Shown here piece after piece: positions 1 through 8,253 of a stretch of 55,084 nt of DNA (position 1 is its first letter; each line of letters opens with the position of its first letter). Location: contig JAGCNZ010000121.1 in assembly GCA_017645655.1 (NCBI GenBank), positions 1 through 55,084 of the forward strand. The letters run 5' to 3'. The notes beneath the pieces are model-generated. The model had not been told where the DNA came from. It worked only from the letters and a program-made list of their open reading frames with translations, and did no database searches. The stretch is from Bacteroidaceae bacterium. Lineage in GTDB: Bacteria; Bacteroidota; Bacteroidia; Bacteroidales; Bacteroidaceae. A program made the position numbers and the translations under genes.

Positions 1-1
1 G

Positions 2-226
2 GACTACACCAAGAGCGACTGGATCATGTGGAGCGCAGCGATGGCTGCAACGGATAAAGACTTCCAGGCATTCGTTGACCCACTCTACAAGTACATCAAC
101 GAAACAGAGAGCCGCGTGCCTATTTCCGACTGGCACGACACGAAGACAGGCCGCATGACAGGCTTCAAGGCACGCAGCGTCATCGGCGGCTACTGGATGC
201 GAGTGCTGATGAATAAAATGAAATAA
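2..226 (+). CDS. Glutaminase-family (DUF4965/GtaA-like) protein, C-terminal end only
   Basis: This is the last 74 residues of a gene that begins before the window, read in frame from base 2 to the TAA at 224-226. The stretch with the words YTKSDWIMWSAAMA, RVPISDWHDT and ARSVIGGYWM matches my memory of the C-terminal end of Bacteroidetes glutaminase-domain proteins (DUF4965/DUF1793), which are large exported proteins. The catalytic part is outside the window, so the activity cannot be judged. A strong bidirectional terminator follows 36 bases downstream. Confidence 0.75.
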   Translation, partial: DYTKSDWIMWSAAMAATDKDFQAFVDPLYKYINETESRVPISDWHDTKTGRMTGFKARSVIGGYWMRVLMNKMK

Positions 227-262
227 GAGCCAACGCCCTCGTCGGGATTAGGGCATAAAGAC

Positions 263-301
263 AAAAAGTGGAGCAGGATTTCTTGTCCTGCTCCACTTTT
301 T
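263..301. terminator. Bidirectional intrinsic terminator
   Basis: A perfect 16-bp stem (263-278 with 286-301) has a 7-base loop. The stem starts with five A and ends with five T, so it can end transcription of the rightward gene ending at 226 and of the leftward gene ending at 315. Confidence 0.85.
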
Positions 302-314
302 GTATCATAGCGTT

Positions 315-2501
315 TCAACGCACCACCTTCTTTTGTCCGTTATGGATATAGATGCACTTCGACTTGCGCGATATTTTCTTTCCGTCGAGCGTGTACCATT
401 TCTCATCAACCGCATCCAACCCTTCAAGTTCATTGATGCCTGTCTCATCATCGACGTCGAAGAACTTCATTTCCGGAGCGTAGCTTGGCAGAGCTTCGTA
501 CTTGCTTGTTTTGCGAATAATCCATCGGAACGGACCGACAAACTCGAATGAGCTGAGACTGATGCTACCAATGTCATTAACGTAGTAGAAAGGGTCGTTG
601 CCGTTGATTGGCAGGTTATCATAGGTGGCGTAGAAGGAATAGATATTCTCCATTGTCTGTGTCATAGCCAGCACGCCCTCGTTCCTCGCCTTCAGCAGTG
701 TGTTGACCGAAGTGAAAGCATAATCTGGCACTGCTTCAAGAGGCTTATAAACGTATGGCATGTTGGCGTGCAGTACAGCTCCAGCGTCGAGTTTCTTCAG
801 GAAGACCCACATCTGTTCCGATGCTTCCACCTCCGGCGACGGTGAGTTAGCAATCATGTTGATTTTGTAGAACTGGAACTTATCCATGTCCTCAGCCTTG
901 ATAGTGTAGTCGAACGGCACGAGCCATGCCTGATACTTGCCGACACGTTCCCACCCGATTCTCTTTATGTAGGTGAGGGAATTTAGATATGGGTCATCAT
1001 AGTGATTATCATATTCTGTATTGTCATCGAATGTTGCCGTGTTCTCTATGAAGGTAGCGCTGACAGTCACGTTACCCCTGGGCATCATAAACATATTGTT
1101 TGATACCGAGACATCCTTATTATTCGAGGTGTTCTTGACGTTCAAGGCTCCTAAGCGGTAATAGAAATCAGGTGTGATGGTCAGTGTGACGTATTCGCCA
1201 AGCTTTGCCGTCGCCCTGTTTGCCGTCACTGTACCATGCTCAATGCCATCGGCAATAGTGATAGTGTAGTTCGTATCGTCCTTCGGCATGATGATATAGC
1301 GGCTGCTGGCCTCCGTGATAGTGAAGTAGGCATTTGCATTGGCAGTGACGTTGGTCGCGCCGTGCATGTAGGTGACGCTTCCTCTGATGCTCGACGCATC
1401 AACCATTTCGATGGAGTCGTAAATCGTTACCGCACCTATTTCGTTGGTGCAGGCAGGATAACAATATCCCGTTCCGATGCCATTTGCTCCCGTACCGCCA
1501 TTTGCCGTTACCGTTCCACCCTTGATGGTTATATTGCCGACCCTTACCGTTTTAGCCAAGCCATTGCCATAGATAACACCCGTGCCTATGCCTGCACCCC
1601 ATTGATCGTTCAGGCTTCCATTTGCCGTAATGTTTCCGCCTTCGATGACAATGTCGCCACCGATGACATCACCCGCAGGATTCCAAGCACGGCTCAGTCC
1701 GATACCTGCGGATTGCATGCTGCCATTTGCAGTGAGTGAACCTTCGCCCTTGATGGTAAGTGTTGTGCCTTCGCCGCCAATCTGGATGCCTGCCATAAAT
1801 TGGGCACCGGTCACGCTGTTAGTGCCAACGAGAGTAATCGTTGCCGAACCTTCGCAGATGATACTGCTGGTGAGGGTCACATTGCTGAGCGTGACACTTG
1901 CGTCTGGAGCAATCCACACCCAGCCCGATGTAGAGCCTGTCAGTATGTCGCCGTCCTGCGCCGTGTAGCTCTCATTGCCTGAGAGTGTAATCTTCTGAGA
2001 ATCTTTCACGGTTACCTTGGTTGTATTGCCAATCTGCGGATTGCCATCACCATTCGTATCGATTGCATAGACCTTCACCCAGTATTCGCCCAAGTCATCG
2101 ACAGGAATGGTGGCATCAAAGCCATGATTGCCCGTAATGTTCCTCGCAGCGTTTACATCAGGCCTCGAAACGTCGGCCATTATGCGATGATAGTCGCCAT
2201 ATTGTTGGGAGCATGACTCGTCGGTGTAGATATAAACATGTACCTCGATGGATTGCGCCGATGCATCGGGGTCGAAAGCCCATCCCACAACGAGGATAGA
2301 GTGGTCGCCACCTGTGCATTTGTCAAGGAAATTGTCTGGTATGCCAGCCCACGCCGCTGTTGTCATTACCCCAAACAGCAGCAGCATCACTGCCCGTGCA
2401 AGCCATCCCGTTTGTAGCGATGCCATCGCAACCTTCCCCTTTTCCGCCACCGCAGTCCATGTTGACTGCAGCAGGTCTGTAAGAAAACTTGTCTTTCTCA
2501 T
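315..2501 (-). CDS. Exported repeat-rich surface protein with C-terminal sorting-like tail
   Basis: The 728-residue protein has a long N-terminal region with a hydrophobic segment ending near AAWAG, consistent with export. The middle is Gly/Asn/Thr-rich and resembles Bacteroidetes beta-helix or carbohydrate-binding-like repeats, with recurring words such as ITIKGGTVTANG. This is followed by a bacterial-repeat-like stretch (KLGEYVTLTITPDFYYRL). The last 30 residues (WYTLDGKKISRK, IYIHNGQKKVVR) have the form of the C-terminal tail common on exported Prevotella proteins and similar in style to type IX secretion tails. Function unknown; I see no catalytic motif. It is transcribed alone, with a clear promoter at 2544-2575. 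Confidence 0.7.
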   Translation of the reverse strand: MRKTSFLTDLLQSTWTAVAEKGKVAMASLQTGWLARAVMLLLFGVMTTAAWAGIPDNFLDKCTGGDHSILVVGWAFDPDASAQSIEVHVYIYTDESCSQQYGDYHRIMADVSRPDVNAARNITGNHGFDATIPVDDLGEYWVKVYAIDTNGDGNPQIGNTTKVTVKDSQKITLSGNESYTAQDGDILTGSTSGWVWIAPDASVTLSNVTLTSSIICEGSATITLVGTNSVTGAQFMAGIQIGGEGTTLTIKGEGSLTANGSMQSAGIGLSRAWNPAGDVIGGDIVIEGGNITANGSLNDQWGAGIGTGVIYGNGLAKTVRVGNITIKGGTVTANGGTGANGIGTGYCYPACTNEIGAVTIYDSIEMVDASSIRGSVTYMHGATNVTANANAYFTITEASSRYIIMPKDDTNYTITIADGIEHGTVTANRATAKLGEYVTLTITPDFYYRLGALNVKNTSNNKDVSVSNNMFMMPRGNVTVSATFIENTATFDDNTEYDNHYDDPYLNSLTYIKRIGWERVGKYQAWLVPFDYTIKAEDMDKFQFYKINMIANSPSPEVEASEQMWVFLKKLDAGAVLHANMPYVYKPLEAVPDYAFTSVNTLLKARNEGVLAMTQTMENIYSFYATYDNLPINGNDPFYYVNDIGSISLSSFEFVGPFRWIIRKTSKYEALPSYAPEMKFFDVDDETGINELEGLDAVDEKWYTLDGKKISRKSKCIYIHNGQKKVVR

Positions 2502-2543
2502 AATGATTACAATTTATAGTGTGGTTCTCATCCTTTTCCGCAG

Positions 2544-2575
2544 CAAATATATGAAGAAATCAACAATCTCGCAAA
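2544..2575 (-). promoter_or_regulatory. Bacteroidetes promoter for the 315-2501 gene
   Basis: On the minus strand TATATTTG (2544-2551) is a -7 box and TTTG (2572-2575) a -33 box, with a 20-bp spacer. This matches the Bacteroidetes sigma factor consensus. Confidence 0.7.
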
Positions 2576-2684
2576 GTAATTTGCGGATTATTTCATAATA
2601 AAATGTAACATAATACAAAAGAGGAGAAAAACAATCGCCACACACGAGGACTGACATCTCCACAGAAGGTGATTTTTACCACAC

Positions 2685-2800
2685 CATGCTGTGTTTGTCA
2701 ACTTAGCACGTGTCGTTTGAAATTATTACAAGTAATATTTCAAATATTACACGTGTCGTTTACAATTTAGGCACGTGTCGTCAGACAACCAGGCATGTGC
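2685..2800 (+). repeat. CACGTG phased array, copy A
   Basis: CACGTG-type cores start at 2685 (CATGCT), 2707, 2729 (degenerate CAAGTA), 2750, 2772 and 2794 (CATGTG), so the steps are 22, 22, 21, 22, 22. The 21-bp unit contains the near-palindrome TAATATTTCAAATATTA. The copy is diverged, with TGTCGTTT after the core where other copies have TGATAATTT. It lies between the promoter of the exported protein and the 3' end of the MlaD gene. Confidence 0.75.
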
Positions 2801-2814
2801 TGACATCTGACCTT

Positions 2815-3705
2815 TCACTTCTTGCTTTCTTTCTTGCCGAACACCGAGAAGTGAACATAGCGCTTGGGATGGGCTTTGAGGTCGCTCACGAGGCTGTCCG
2901 CACTCTGCACCGTATGGTTGAGATTGTCGTAAACCGACGGATCGTTCATCAGCTTGCCAAGCGTTCCCTGCGGGCTCTGCATCTTTTCCATCATTTCGTG
3001 TACACTGCTGATGGTCTGGTTGACATTGTCCAAGGTTGCCTGCAGGTCCAGTTGGTTCATCTTGTCCGTCAAGGTGGTCACGTTCTCGCCAGCCTTCGTG
3101 AAAGTGCCCGTCAGCTGAGGTATATCGTTACGAAGCAACGTGTTAAGTTGCTGAGTGCTCTTGTTGAGGTTTTCCGTGATGAGTTCCGCGTTTTGAATGA
3201 TGAGCGGCAGGTTGGGGTTGGAGACCAGCGTGTTGAGTGTTGCCACAAGAGTATCGACTTTAGCAACGACCTCTTCCAGTTGCGGCACCATATCGCCCAC
3301 CTTCGCCATCAGGCCGCTCACGTCGTTGCCCATGATGGTGTCGCCCGGATGATAGGACTCGAGAAGGTTTGTGGCAAGCAGCATGTTGAGGGTGCAACCG
3401 CCCAAGAGGGCTTCGTCGAGCTGTGCCGAGCTGCCCTTCGGGATGCGGAGTCCCTTGTCTGTACTTATCTCGACAACTACGTTTCCAGGGTGATTGAAGT
3501 CATAGTCAATGTCGCTGACAATGCCAACCTTGTAGCCGTCGGCATAGACAGCGCTGCTCTTCGTCAGTCCTTTAGTGTTGCTGAAAGAGATATAGTATTT
3601 CTCGCTGGTGCTGAAGAGGTTGACGCCCTTCAGGAAGTTTATGCCGAGGAAGAGCGCTACGATGGCTACGACGCCGGTGATTCCTATCTTTACTTCTGTC
3701 TTCAC
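2815..3705 (-). CDS. MlaD/MCE-family lipid-transport protein
   Basis: The 296-residue protein has one N-terminal membrane helix (residues 7-25), then an MCE domain (about 35-110) with the pattern GLTKSSAVYADGYKVGIV. A long helical region follows, rich in Asn, Leu and Thr heptads. This is the single-pass, periplasm-facing architecture of MlaD, the substrate-binding subunit of phospholipid-transport ABC systems. The start is GTG at 3705. It follows the amidase gene by 61 bases; in Bacteroidetes I recall amidase and MCE genes as neighbours. The permease and ATPase partners are not in the window. Confidence 0.85.
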   Translation of the reverse strand: MKTEVKIGITGVVAIVALFLGINFLKGVNLFSTSEKYYISFSNTKGLTKSSAVYADGYKVGIVSDIDYDFNHPGNVVVEISTDKGLRIPKGSSAQLDEALLGGCTLNMLLATNLLESYHPGDTIMGNDVSGLMAKVGDMVPQLEEVVAKVDTLVATLNTLVSNPNLPLIIQNAELITENLNKSTQQLNTLLRNDIPQLTGTFTKAGENVTTLTDKMNQLDLQATLDNVNQTISSVHEMMEKMQSPQGTLGKLMNDPSVYDNLNHTVQSADSLVSDLKAHPKRYVHFSVFGKKESKK

Positions 3706-3715
3706 CTCACTTTTA

Positions 3716-3737
3716 CCATTTAATCATTTAACCTTTT
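3716..3737. repeat. Degenerate heptamer repeat (CCATTTA type)
   Basis: CCATTTA (3716-3722) and TCATTTA (3724-3730) are separated by one A. The repeat fills the spacer between the amidase and MlaD genes and belongs to the same family as the heptamers at 4852, 18384, 19133, 20437 and 23486. Confidence 0.5.
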
Positions 3738-3766
3738 CTATTTAATACACCGAACATGAGGAGGGC

Positions 3767-4510
3767 TTACTTCTTCTTGTAAGCGACAAACGCATTGTAG
3801 ATACTCTTGGCGAGTGCATTCACGCCTGCAGTCGAGGTGAGGTATGTCGCTTCGCTGGCATTGTTGATGTAGCCCAATTCGATGAGCACGCTTGGCATGC
3901 TTGTGGCGCGGAGCACAAGGAAACCGGCCTGATGCACGCCCTTGTCAACGCGTCCGGCTGTCGTGCGGAACTGCTTCTGGACGAGGCTCGCGAGTTTCAC
4001 GCTGCTCTCCATGTTCTTATCCTGCATGAGTTCGAAGATGATATAGCTTTCGCTCGAGTTGGGATCGAAGCCCTCGTACTTCTCCTCATAGTCGTTCTCG
4101 AGTGTGATGACCGAGTTTTCTCGCTTGGCGACGGCAAGGTTGTCGGCCGCTCTGTGCATACCCAACGTGTATGTCTCCGTGCCACGAGGCCCAACCTTGG
4201 CAGCCGTAGCGTTCGTGTGGATGCTGATGAAGAGGTCGGCCTTATTGCGGTTGGCGATGTTGGCACGTTCGTTCAGCTCGACAAAGGTGTCGGTCTTGCG
4301 CGTATAGACCACCTTCACATCCTTGCAGTTCTGCTCCACGAGTTTGCCAAAGGCGAGAGCAACAGCCAGATTGATGCTCTTCTCCTTCGCGCCATTAGCC
4401 ATTGCCCCGGGGTCTTTCCCACCATGACCGGCATCAATGACAAGCGTGTAAGGCATTGCCAAAAGGCAGACGAAAAGCAACAGAAAAGTGGCGATGTAGC
4501 GTCGTATCAT
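3767..4510 (-). CDS. N-acetylmuramoyl-L-alanine amidase (Amidase_3)
   Basis: The 247-residue protein has a signal-like N-terminus (about residues 1-20), so it should act in the periplasm by cutting the bond between muramic acid and the stem peptide. The Amidase_3 zinc motifs are present: VIDAGHGGKDPGA (His), AKEKSINL (Glu), FISIHTNA (His) and the catalytic VLIELGYINN (Glu). Its length is that of a catalytic domain alone, without a cell-wall-binding domain. The promoter is at 4536-4543 and the MlaD-like gene follows. Confidence 0.93.
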   Translation of the reverse strand: MIRRYIATFLLLFVCLLAMPYTLVIDAGHGGKDPGAMANGAKEKSINLAVALAFGKLVEQNCKDVKVVYTRKTDTFVELNERANIANRNKADLFISIHTNATAAKVGPRGTETYTLGMHRAADNLAVAKRENSVITLENDYEEKYEGFDPNSSESYIIFELMQDKNMESSVKLASLVQKQFRTTAGRVDKGVHQAGFLVLRATSMPSVLIELGYINNASEATYLTSTAGVNALAKSIYNAFVAYKKK

Positions 4511-4535
4511 ATATGTTTATACATTGTTCCGCGTG

Positions 4536-4543
4536 CAAAGATA
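4536..4543 (-). promoter_or_regulatory. -7 box upstream of the amidase gene
   Basis: The minus strand reads TATCTTTG, the Bacteroidetes -7 form, 26 bases before the amidase ATG. It suggests that amidase and mlaD are transcribed apart from the TonB receptor gene. Confidence 0.6.
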
Positions 4544-4600
4544 CGAAAAAAAAGTGAAACGTAACGAATGAAGCGTGAAAAAATCAATCTATCACTATTC

Positions 4601-4617
4601 CCTAATCCCTGATTATT
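4601..4617. repeat. GGGATTA-type heptamer run forming the end of a gene
   Basis: The minus strand reads CAGGGATTAGGGA. It is the same simple sequence as the larger run at 53882-53953 and supplies the last two or three codons and the TAG stop of the TonB receptor gene. Confidence 0.45.
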
Positions 4618-6659
4618 AACTTTATGCGTGCTCCTGCCATGACCCAGATGCCCGGTTGAGGCACAGAGCCGAGGTCGTAATAGCGATGGTTGGTGAGGTT
4701 TGTTGCCTGAACGAAAAGTTGGTAGCGAGGCGTTTCCCATTGCAACTTGGCATCGAGCATGGCATACGGATGATAGGGAACAAGGTTGCTGCCACTCACG
4801 TAACTGCCGACGCGCTCCTGCCAACGGAAGTCCCACGACAACTCGCAAATACCATTTAACCATTTACAATTTGACGATTTAACCTCTACGATGCGATGCG
4901 TGAGGCTCGCCACAGCTTTATGTCTCAAGTATTCCATCGCCATATTGCTTTTGACGACGCCTTCAGCATCATGTTTCGTCTGGTGGATGTAGGTGTATCC
5001 CACACTAAAGGAACGTACCCAAGTGTTGCGACCGAAGAGTTCCGGAAAAGACATCTTTCCCTGAACCTGCATGCCAAGATTGTCGAGGTCGAACGATGCG
5101 GTGTGGAAGATATCGTCCGGCGCATACATCACCCAGTCAATCATGCGGGTGCCGCGATGGTAGAAACCTCTCACGCTCGCTGCTGCCCCACTCCATCTGC
5201 ACTCGCCTCCAAGGGAAAAAGAGTGATTGTGCTCAGCCTTCAAGCCACGGTTGCCTTCATGAGTCGGGCTCTTGTAATAGAGTTCGGTGAAGGTCGGAAG
5301 ACGGAACCCCTTGTTGTAAGAAAAGAGGAACTTCCAGCGAGAACTTGGACGATAGGCTATGTCAACGCCCGGATAGAAGCGGAAGCGATGGTCTATGGCG
5401 GACGTCATGCTTGCCATCAGCCCTGCTGAAATGGTCCAATGCTTCAGCAGGATGTTGTGCTCGAGGCTGAAGGAAACGGTTGTCCGGTTGTCGCTCCAGA
5501 TATAGAAACTCCCTTCTGGTCGAGGGTTGCAGCCGAGGTTCGTGCTAAGGATGCTTTCGTGGCGAACTGTTGCCGAAGCCGCCGTCTTGCCAAGGCGCCA
5601 GTCAAAGTAGCCTCCTGCCTTAATGCCATAGACGTCCGAGCGATGGAAGTTCTCCCCGAAGGTCGTGCCTCGCACAAGTTCGAAGTTGTCCCACGAACGG
5701 TTCCAAAAGACGTGAGGCGTGAAGTGGAAGCGGCCTTTTGTCTCTGCGCTAATACTTGTCATGAGTCGCTGATTGCGCTCGTATTGGTCGGGATAGCTGG
5801 CGCTGTAGAATGTGTTGGCACCATAACTCTTCTTGGAGAAGCCGAGTTGCCAGTCGAGCTTAAGTGCGTTGTTGTCGAAGTCGCCCTGATAGAAGAGTTG
5901 TCCCTTCTGCCAGGAACTGTTGAGTGTGCCGCCATCGCTTCTGCCGCCGCCACCACTAATTCGGTTGCTAACCTTGCCAAGGGTAAGAGAAAGGCGTGCC
6001 TCGCCTTCTGCCGTGCCGTGGGAACCTCCCTGGGCAGAGAGTTCGACGTTTTGTCCCGCATCGTGCTTCGTGACGATATTTATCGCGCCGCCAAAGCTCT
6101 GACCGCCATAGACGCGACTTGCCGCACCCTCGAGCACTTCAATGCGCTCTATGTCGCAGATGCTGACGGGAAAGTCTGCCGACAGGTGTCCTGTCTGGGG
6201 ATTGCCGATGTCGATGCCGTTGAGCAGAAGCGTCACCTGGTCGAACGTACCTCCATCTATGCTGATGTCCGTCTGAATACCAAAGCCACCACGCTGACGG
6301 ACGTCCACGCCTGTGACTAACTTAAAGAGGTCGTTGATACTTTGTACCGCCGCCTGCTCGATGTCCTGGCGACTAAGTACACTGACGATTCGCGCTGACT
6401 GTAACTCAGTCAGGGGTGCCATGGTGCCGCTCACGGTCACCTCCGGCAGTTCTTCTTCGTCGATGAGAGTCTCCTCCTCAACAGGAATAACAGGAGAGCT
6501 CTGCCGCTGTGCCTGGGCTGCTGCTGCGACGCCTAAGGTGGCGACGCTGAGGACACCGATGCGCACTTGCCGATGAAGGCTGGCGAAGGCACAGTAGCCC
6601 TTGTTGGCGAACTGCTTCCAAGTGATGACGGCTGGCCTGGTCTGATGTCTTTTGTACAT
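4602..6659 (-). CDS. TonB-dependent outer-membrane receptor (BtuB-like)
   Basis: The 685-residue protein has a long N-terminal leader ending near AAAAQAQ and no carboxypeptidase-regulatory domain. The acidic, Val-rich EELPEVTVSG stretch could serve as TonB box. A plug domain follows (about 75-195: QSINDLFKLVTGVDVRQRG, VTLLLNGIDI, RVYGGQSFGGAINIVT), then a beta-barrel to the C-terminus. The plug looks BtuB-like, but no cobalamin riboswitch is visible in the 120-base upstream gap, so the ligand is unknown. Two heptamer-type repeats lie inside the ORF: residues 594-603 derive from one (4852-4880), and the final codons and stop derive from a GGGATTA-type run. Confidence 0.85.
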   Translation of the reverse strand: MYKRHQTRPAVITWKQFANKGYCAFASLHRQVRIGVLSVATLGVAAAAQAQRQSSPVIPVEEETLIDEEELPEVTVSGTMAPLTELQSARIVSVLSRQDIEQAAVQSINDLFKLVTGVDVRQRGGFGIQTDISIDGGTFDQVTLLLNGIDIGNPQTGHLSADFPVSICDIERIEVLEGAASRVYGGQSFGGAINIVTKHDAGQNVELSAQGGSHGTAEGEARLSLTLGKVSNRISGGGGRSDGGTLNSSWQKGQLFYQGDFDNNALKLDWQLGFSKKSYGANTFYSASYPDQYERNQRLMTSISAETKGRFHFTPHVFWNRSWDNFELVRGTTFGENFHRSDVYGIKAGGYFDWRLGKTAASATVRHESILSTNLGCNPRPEGSFYIWSDNRTTVSFSLEHNILLKHWTISAGLMASMTSAIDHRFRFYPGVDIAYRPSSRWKFLFSYNKGFRLPTFTELYYKSPTHEGNRGLKAEHNHSFSLGGECRWSGAAASVRGFYHRGTRMIDWVMYAPDDIFHTASFDLDNLGMQVQGKMSFPELFGRNTWVRSFSVGYTYIHQTKHDAEGVVKSNMAMEYLRHKAVASLTHRIVEVKSSNCKWLNGICELSWDFRWQERVGSYVSGSNLVPYHPYAMLDAKLQWETPRYQLFVQATNLTNHRYYDLGSVPQPGIWVMAGARIKLIIRD
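4852..4880. repeat. Intergenic-type heptamer repeat inside a coding region
   Basis: CCATTTA, CCATTTA, CAATTTG, ACGATTT follow at 4852, 4860, 4867 and 4874. These units are otherwise found in the spacers between genes of this window (3716, 18384, 19133, 20437). Here they are in frame and encode residues 594-603 of the TonB receptor, in the last third of the barrel. Confidence 0.6.
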
Positions 6660-6782
6660 TATTAATTAATTAAAAGTCCACTCCATGCTCCCTTTTTGGG
6701 GGAGTGTCTCGGTGCCGCTTGACTGTTCTGTTTGGGTAGAGACGCTCGCCTAAAGGGGGCGCAGAATGTGGGCTGTTACTAT

Positions 6783-7820
6783 TTATATCAGTTGCATGCC
6801 GGCTTCCTTGCATTCCTTACGCATTGCTTCGGGCCAGATGCTGGCTTGTGTCTCACCGATGTGAGCCTTATGCAGGAGCACCATGCATAGTCTGCTCTGC
6901 CCGATGCCGCCACCGATAGTCAGGGGAAGCGTGTCGCCGAGCAAGCGTTGGTGGAAATAGAGTTCCTTGCGTTCTTCCTTGCCTTGCAGGGCGAGCTGGC
7001 GGAGCAAGGACTCCTTGTCGACACGAATGCCCATCGAGCTGAGTTCGATACTCCTGCCGAGTGTAGGATACCATACAAGCAGGTCGCCGTTCAGTCCGAG
7101 GAAGCCGCTCTCGTTTGGCGTGCTCCAGTCGTCGTAGTCGGGAGCGCGGTTGTCGTGCACCTCACCATTCGAGAGTATTCCACCTATACCTATGATAAAT
7201 ACGGCGCCATAGGTCTTGCATATCAAGTCTTCGCGCTCTTTCGGAGTCTTGTCGGGATAGAGTTTCAGCAGCTCTTCGCTGTGAATGAAATGGATGTCCT
7301 CGGGCAGGTAAGGTGTCAGCTGAGGATAGTTCTCGCAGACGTAGAACTCGGTTCGCAGGATGGCGCTGTAAATCTTCTTGACAATGCGTCGCAGGTAGGC
7401 TTCGTTGCGGTTCTCGGCAAGCAGCACACGCTCCCAGTCCCATTGGTCCACGTAGAGGCTGTGGATGTTGTCAAGCTCTTCGTCTGCCCTGATAGCGTTC
7501 ATGTCCGTGACAATGCCGAAACCAGGTTTTGTCTGATACTCTGCGAGTGTAAGACGTTTCCATTTTGCGAGCGAATGTACCACTTCTGCCGTGGCATCTC
7601 CCATGTCCTTGATGGGGAACGAGACAGGACGCTCCACTCCATTCAGGTCGTCGTTGATGCCAAGTCCACGCAGCACGAAGAGTGGTGCGGTGACTCGACT
7701 GAGGCGAAGTTCTGTACTGAGACTGTTGAGGAAAAAGTCCTTGATTTTCTTGATTGCCTGCTCTGTCTGGTTCAGGCTCAGCAGTGCAGTATATCCTTCA
7801 GGCTTTAAGAGTTTACTCAT
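6783..7820 (-). CDS. asnA: Aspartate--ammonia ligase
   Basis: AsnA makes asparagine from aspartate, ammonia and ATP and has a class II aminoacyl-tRNA synthetase-like fold. Family blocks are present: LRLSRVTAPLFV, GIVTDMNAIRADE, LYVDQWDWE, KTYGAVFIIGIGG and the C-terminal LTIGGGIGQSRLCMVLL. I start at the ATG at 7820, giving 345 residues, close to the usual family length. The upstream ATG at 7832 lies only 9 bases from the -7 box and would fall at or before the transcription start. The TonB receptor gene follows after 123 bases. Confidence 0.95.
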   Translation of the reverse strand: MSKLLKPEGYTALLSLNQTEQAIKKIKDFFLNSLSTELRLSRVTAPLFVLRGLGINDDLNGVERPVSFPIKDMGDATAEVVHSLAKWKRLTLAEYQTKPGFGIVTDMNAIRADEELDNIHSLYVDQWDWERVLLAENRNEAYLRRIVKKIYSAILRTEFYVCENYPQLTPYLPEDIHFIHSEELLKLYPDKTPKEREDLICKTYGAVFIIGIGGILSNGEVHDNRAPDYDDWSTPNESGFLGLNGDLLVWYPTLGRSIELSSMGIRVDKESLLRQLALQGKEERKELYFHQRLLGDTLPLTIGGGIGQSRLCMVLLHKAHIGETQASIWPEAMRKECKEAGMQLI

Positions 7821-7840
7821 AACGTCAAACATTTTGCATG

Positions 7841-7848
7841 CAAAAGTA
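7841..7848 (-). promoter_or_regulatory. -7 box of asnA
   Basis: The minus strand reads TACTTTTG, a Bacteroidetes -7 variant, 21 bases upstream of the chosen asnA start. It excludes the earlier in-frame ATG. Confidence 0.55.
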
Positions 7849-7896
7849 CAGCTTTTATTTCAAATTGCCAACGAAATGAGCAAAAATGTTGCATTT

Positions 7897-8040
7897 TCAG
7901 TCCTCGAAATCATATCTGTCTAACAGTTTGCCACACTTAGAGCAGAAGACTTCGTGTTTGTGGATGACATTTCCGCAATCGTTGCAACGATAAGTCCGCT
8001 CTTCCTTTCTCTCCTTGTTTTCAGTGTTTGTCGTTTCCAT
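7897..8040 (-). CDS. 47-residue zinc-ribbon protein
   Basis: A short ORF from the ATG at 8040 to TGA encodes 47 residues. The N-terminal third is charged (Lys/Glu/Arg). It is followed by a CxxC pair (CNDC), a ten-residue spacer and a second CxxC pair (CSKC), then an acidic end. This is a minimal zinc ribbon, as seen in small nucleic-acid or ribosome-associated proteins; the function is unknown. A -7 box at 8062-8069 supports expression. It ends 76 bases before the asnA start, so asnA may be partly cotranscribed. Confidence 0.7.
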   Translation of the reverse strand: METTNTENKERKEERTYRCNDCGNVIHKHEVFCSKCGKLLDRYDFED

Positions 8041-8061
8041 AATAGCCTGAATTTTCTTCTG

Positions 8062-8069
8062 CAAAATTA
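8062..8069 (-). promoter_or_regulatory. -7 box of the zinc-ribbon gene
   Basis: The minus strand reads TAATTTTG, 22 bases upstream of the ATG at 8040. Confidence 0.5.
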
Positions 8070-8168
8070 CGAATTAGCAAGCACAATACAAAATAAAAAC
8101 GCGTATTTTTGCAGTCGGGCGCTGAAGAAGGCTATAAGAGCCCCTATAGCGACATGTTGGAGTTTGGT

Positions 8169-8253
8169 TCTTAGCGGCCGCCGTGAACATTTTTGGCGGG
8201 CGCTACGGTTTCTTTTGGCGGGCGCCGTGAATTCTTTTGGCGGGCGCCAAAAC
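8169..8253 (+). repeat. 22-bp tandem array with GGCGCC cores
   Basis: Four units begin at 8169, 8191, 8213 and 8235, an exact 22-bp period. Units 2-4 share TTTTGGCGGGCGC; unit 1 is degenerate. The cores are GCCGCC (8177), GGCGCT (8199), GGCGCC (8221) and GGCGCC (8243). It lies in the 386-base gap between the zinc-ribbon gene and the ABC-F gene. The rest of that gap has no gene I can support. Period and T-tract phase resemble the CACGTG arrays. Confidence 0.75.

Noticed and set aside
6660-6782. Cobalamin riboswitch before the BtuB-like receptor
   Set aside because: Only 120 bases are available and I see none of the conserved B12-box sequence; only a short CTCCC/GGGAG stem.
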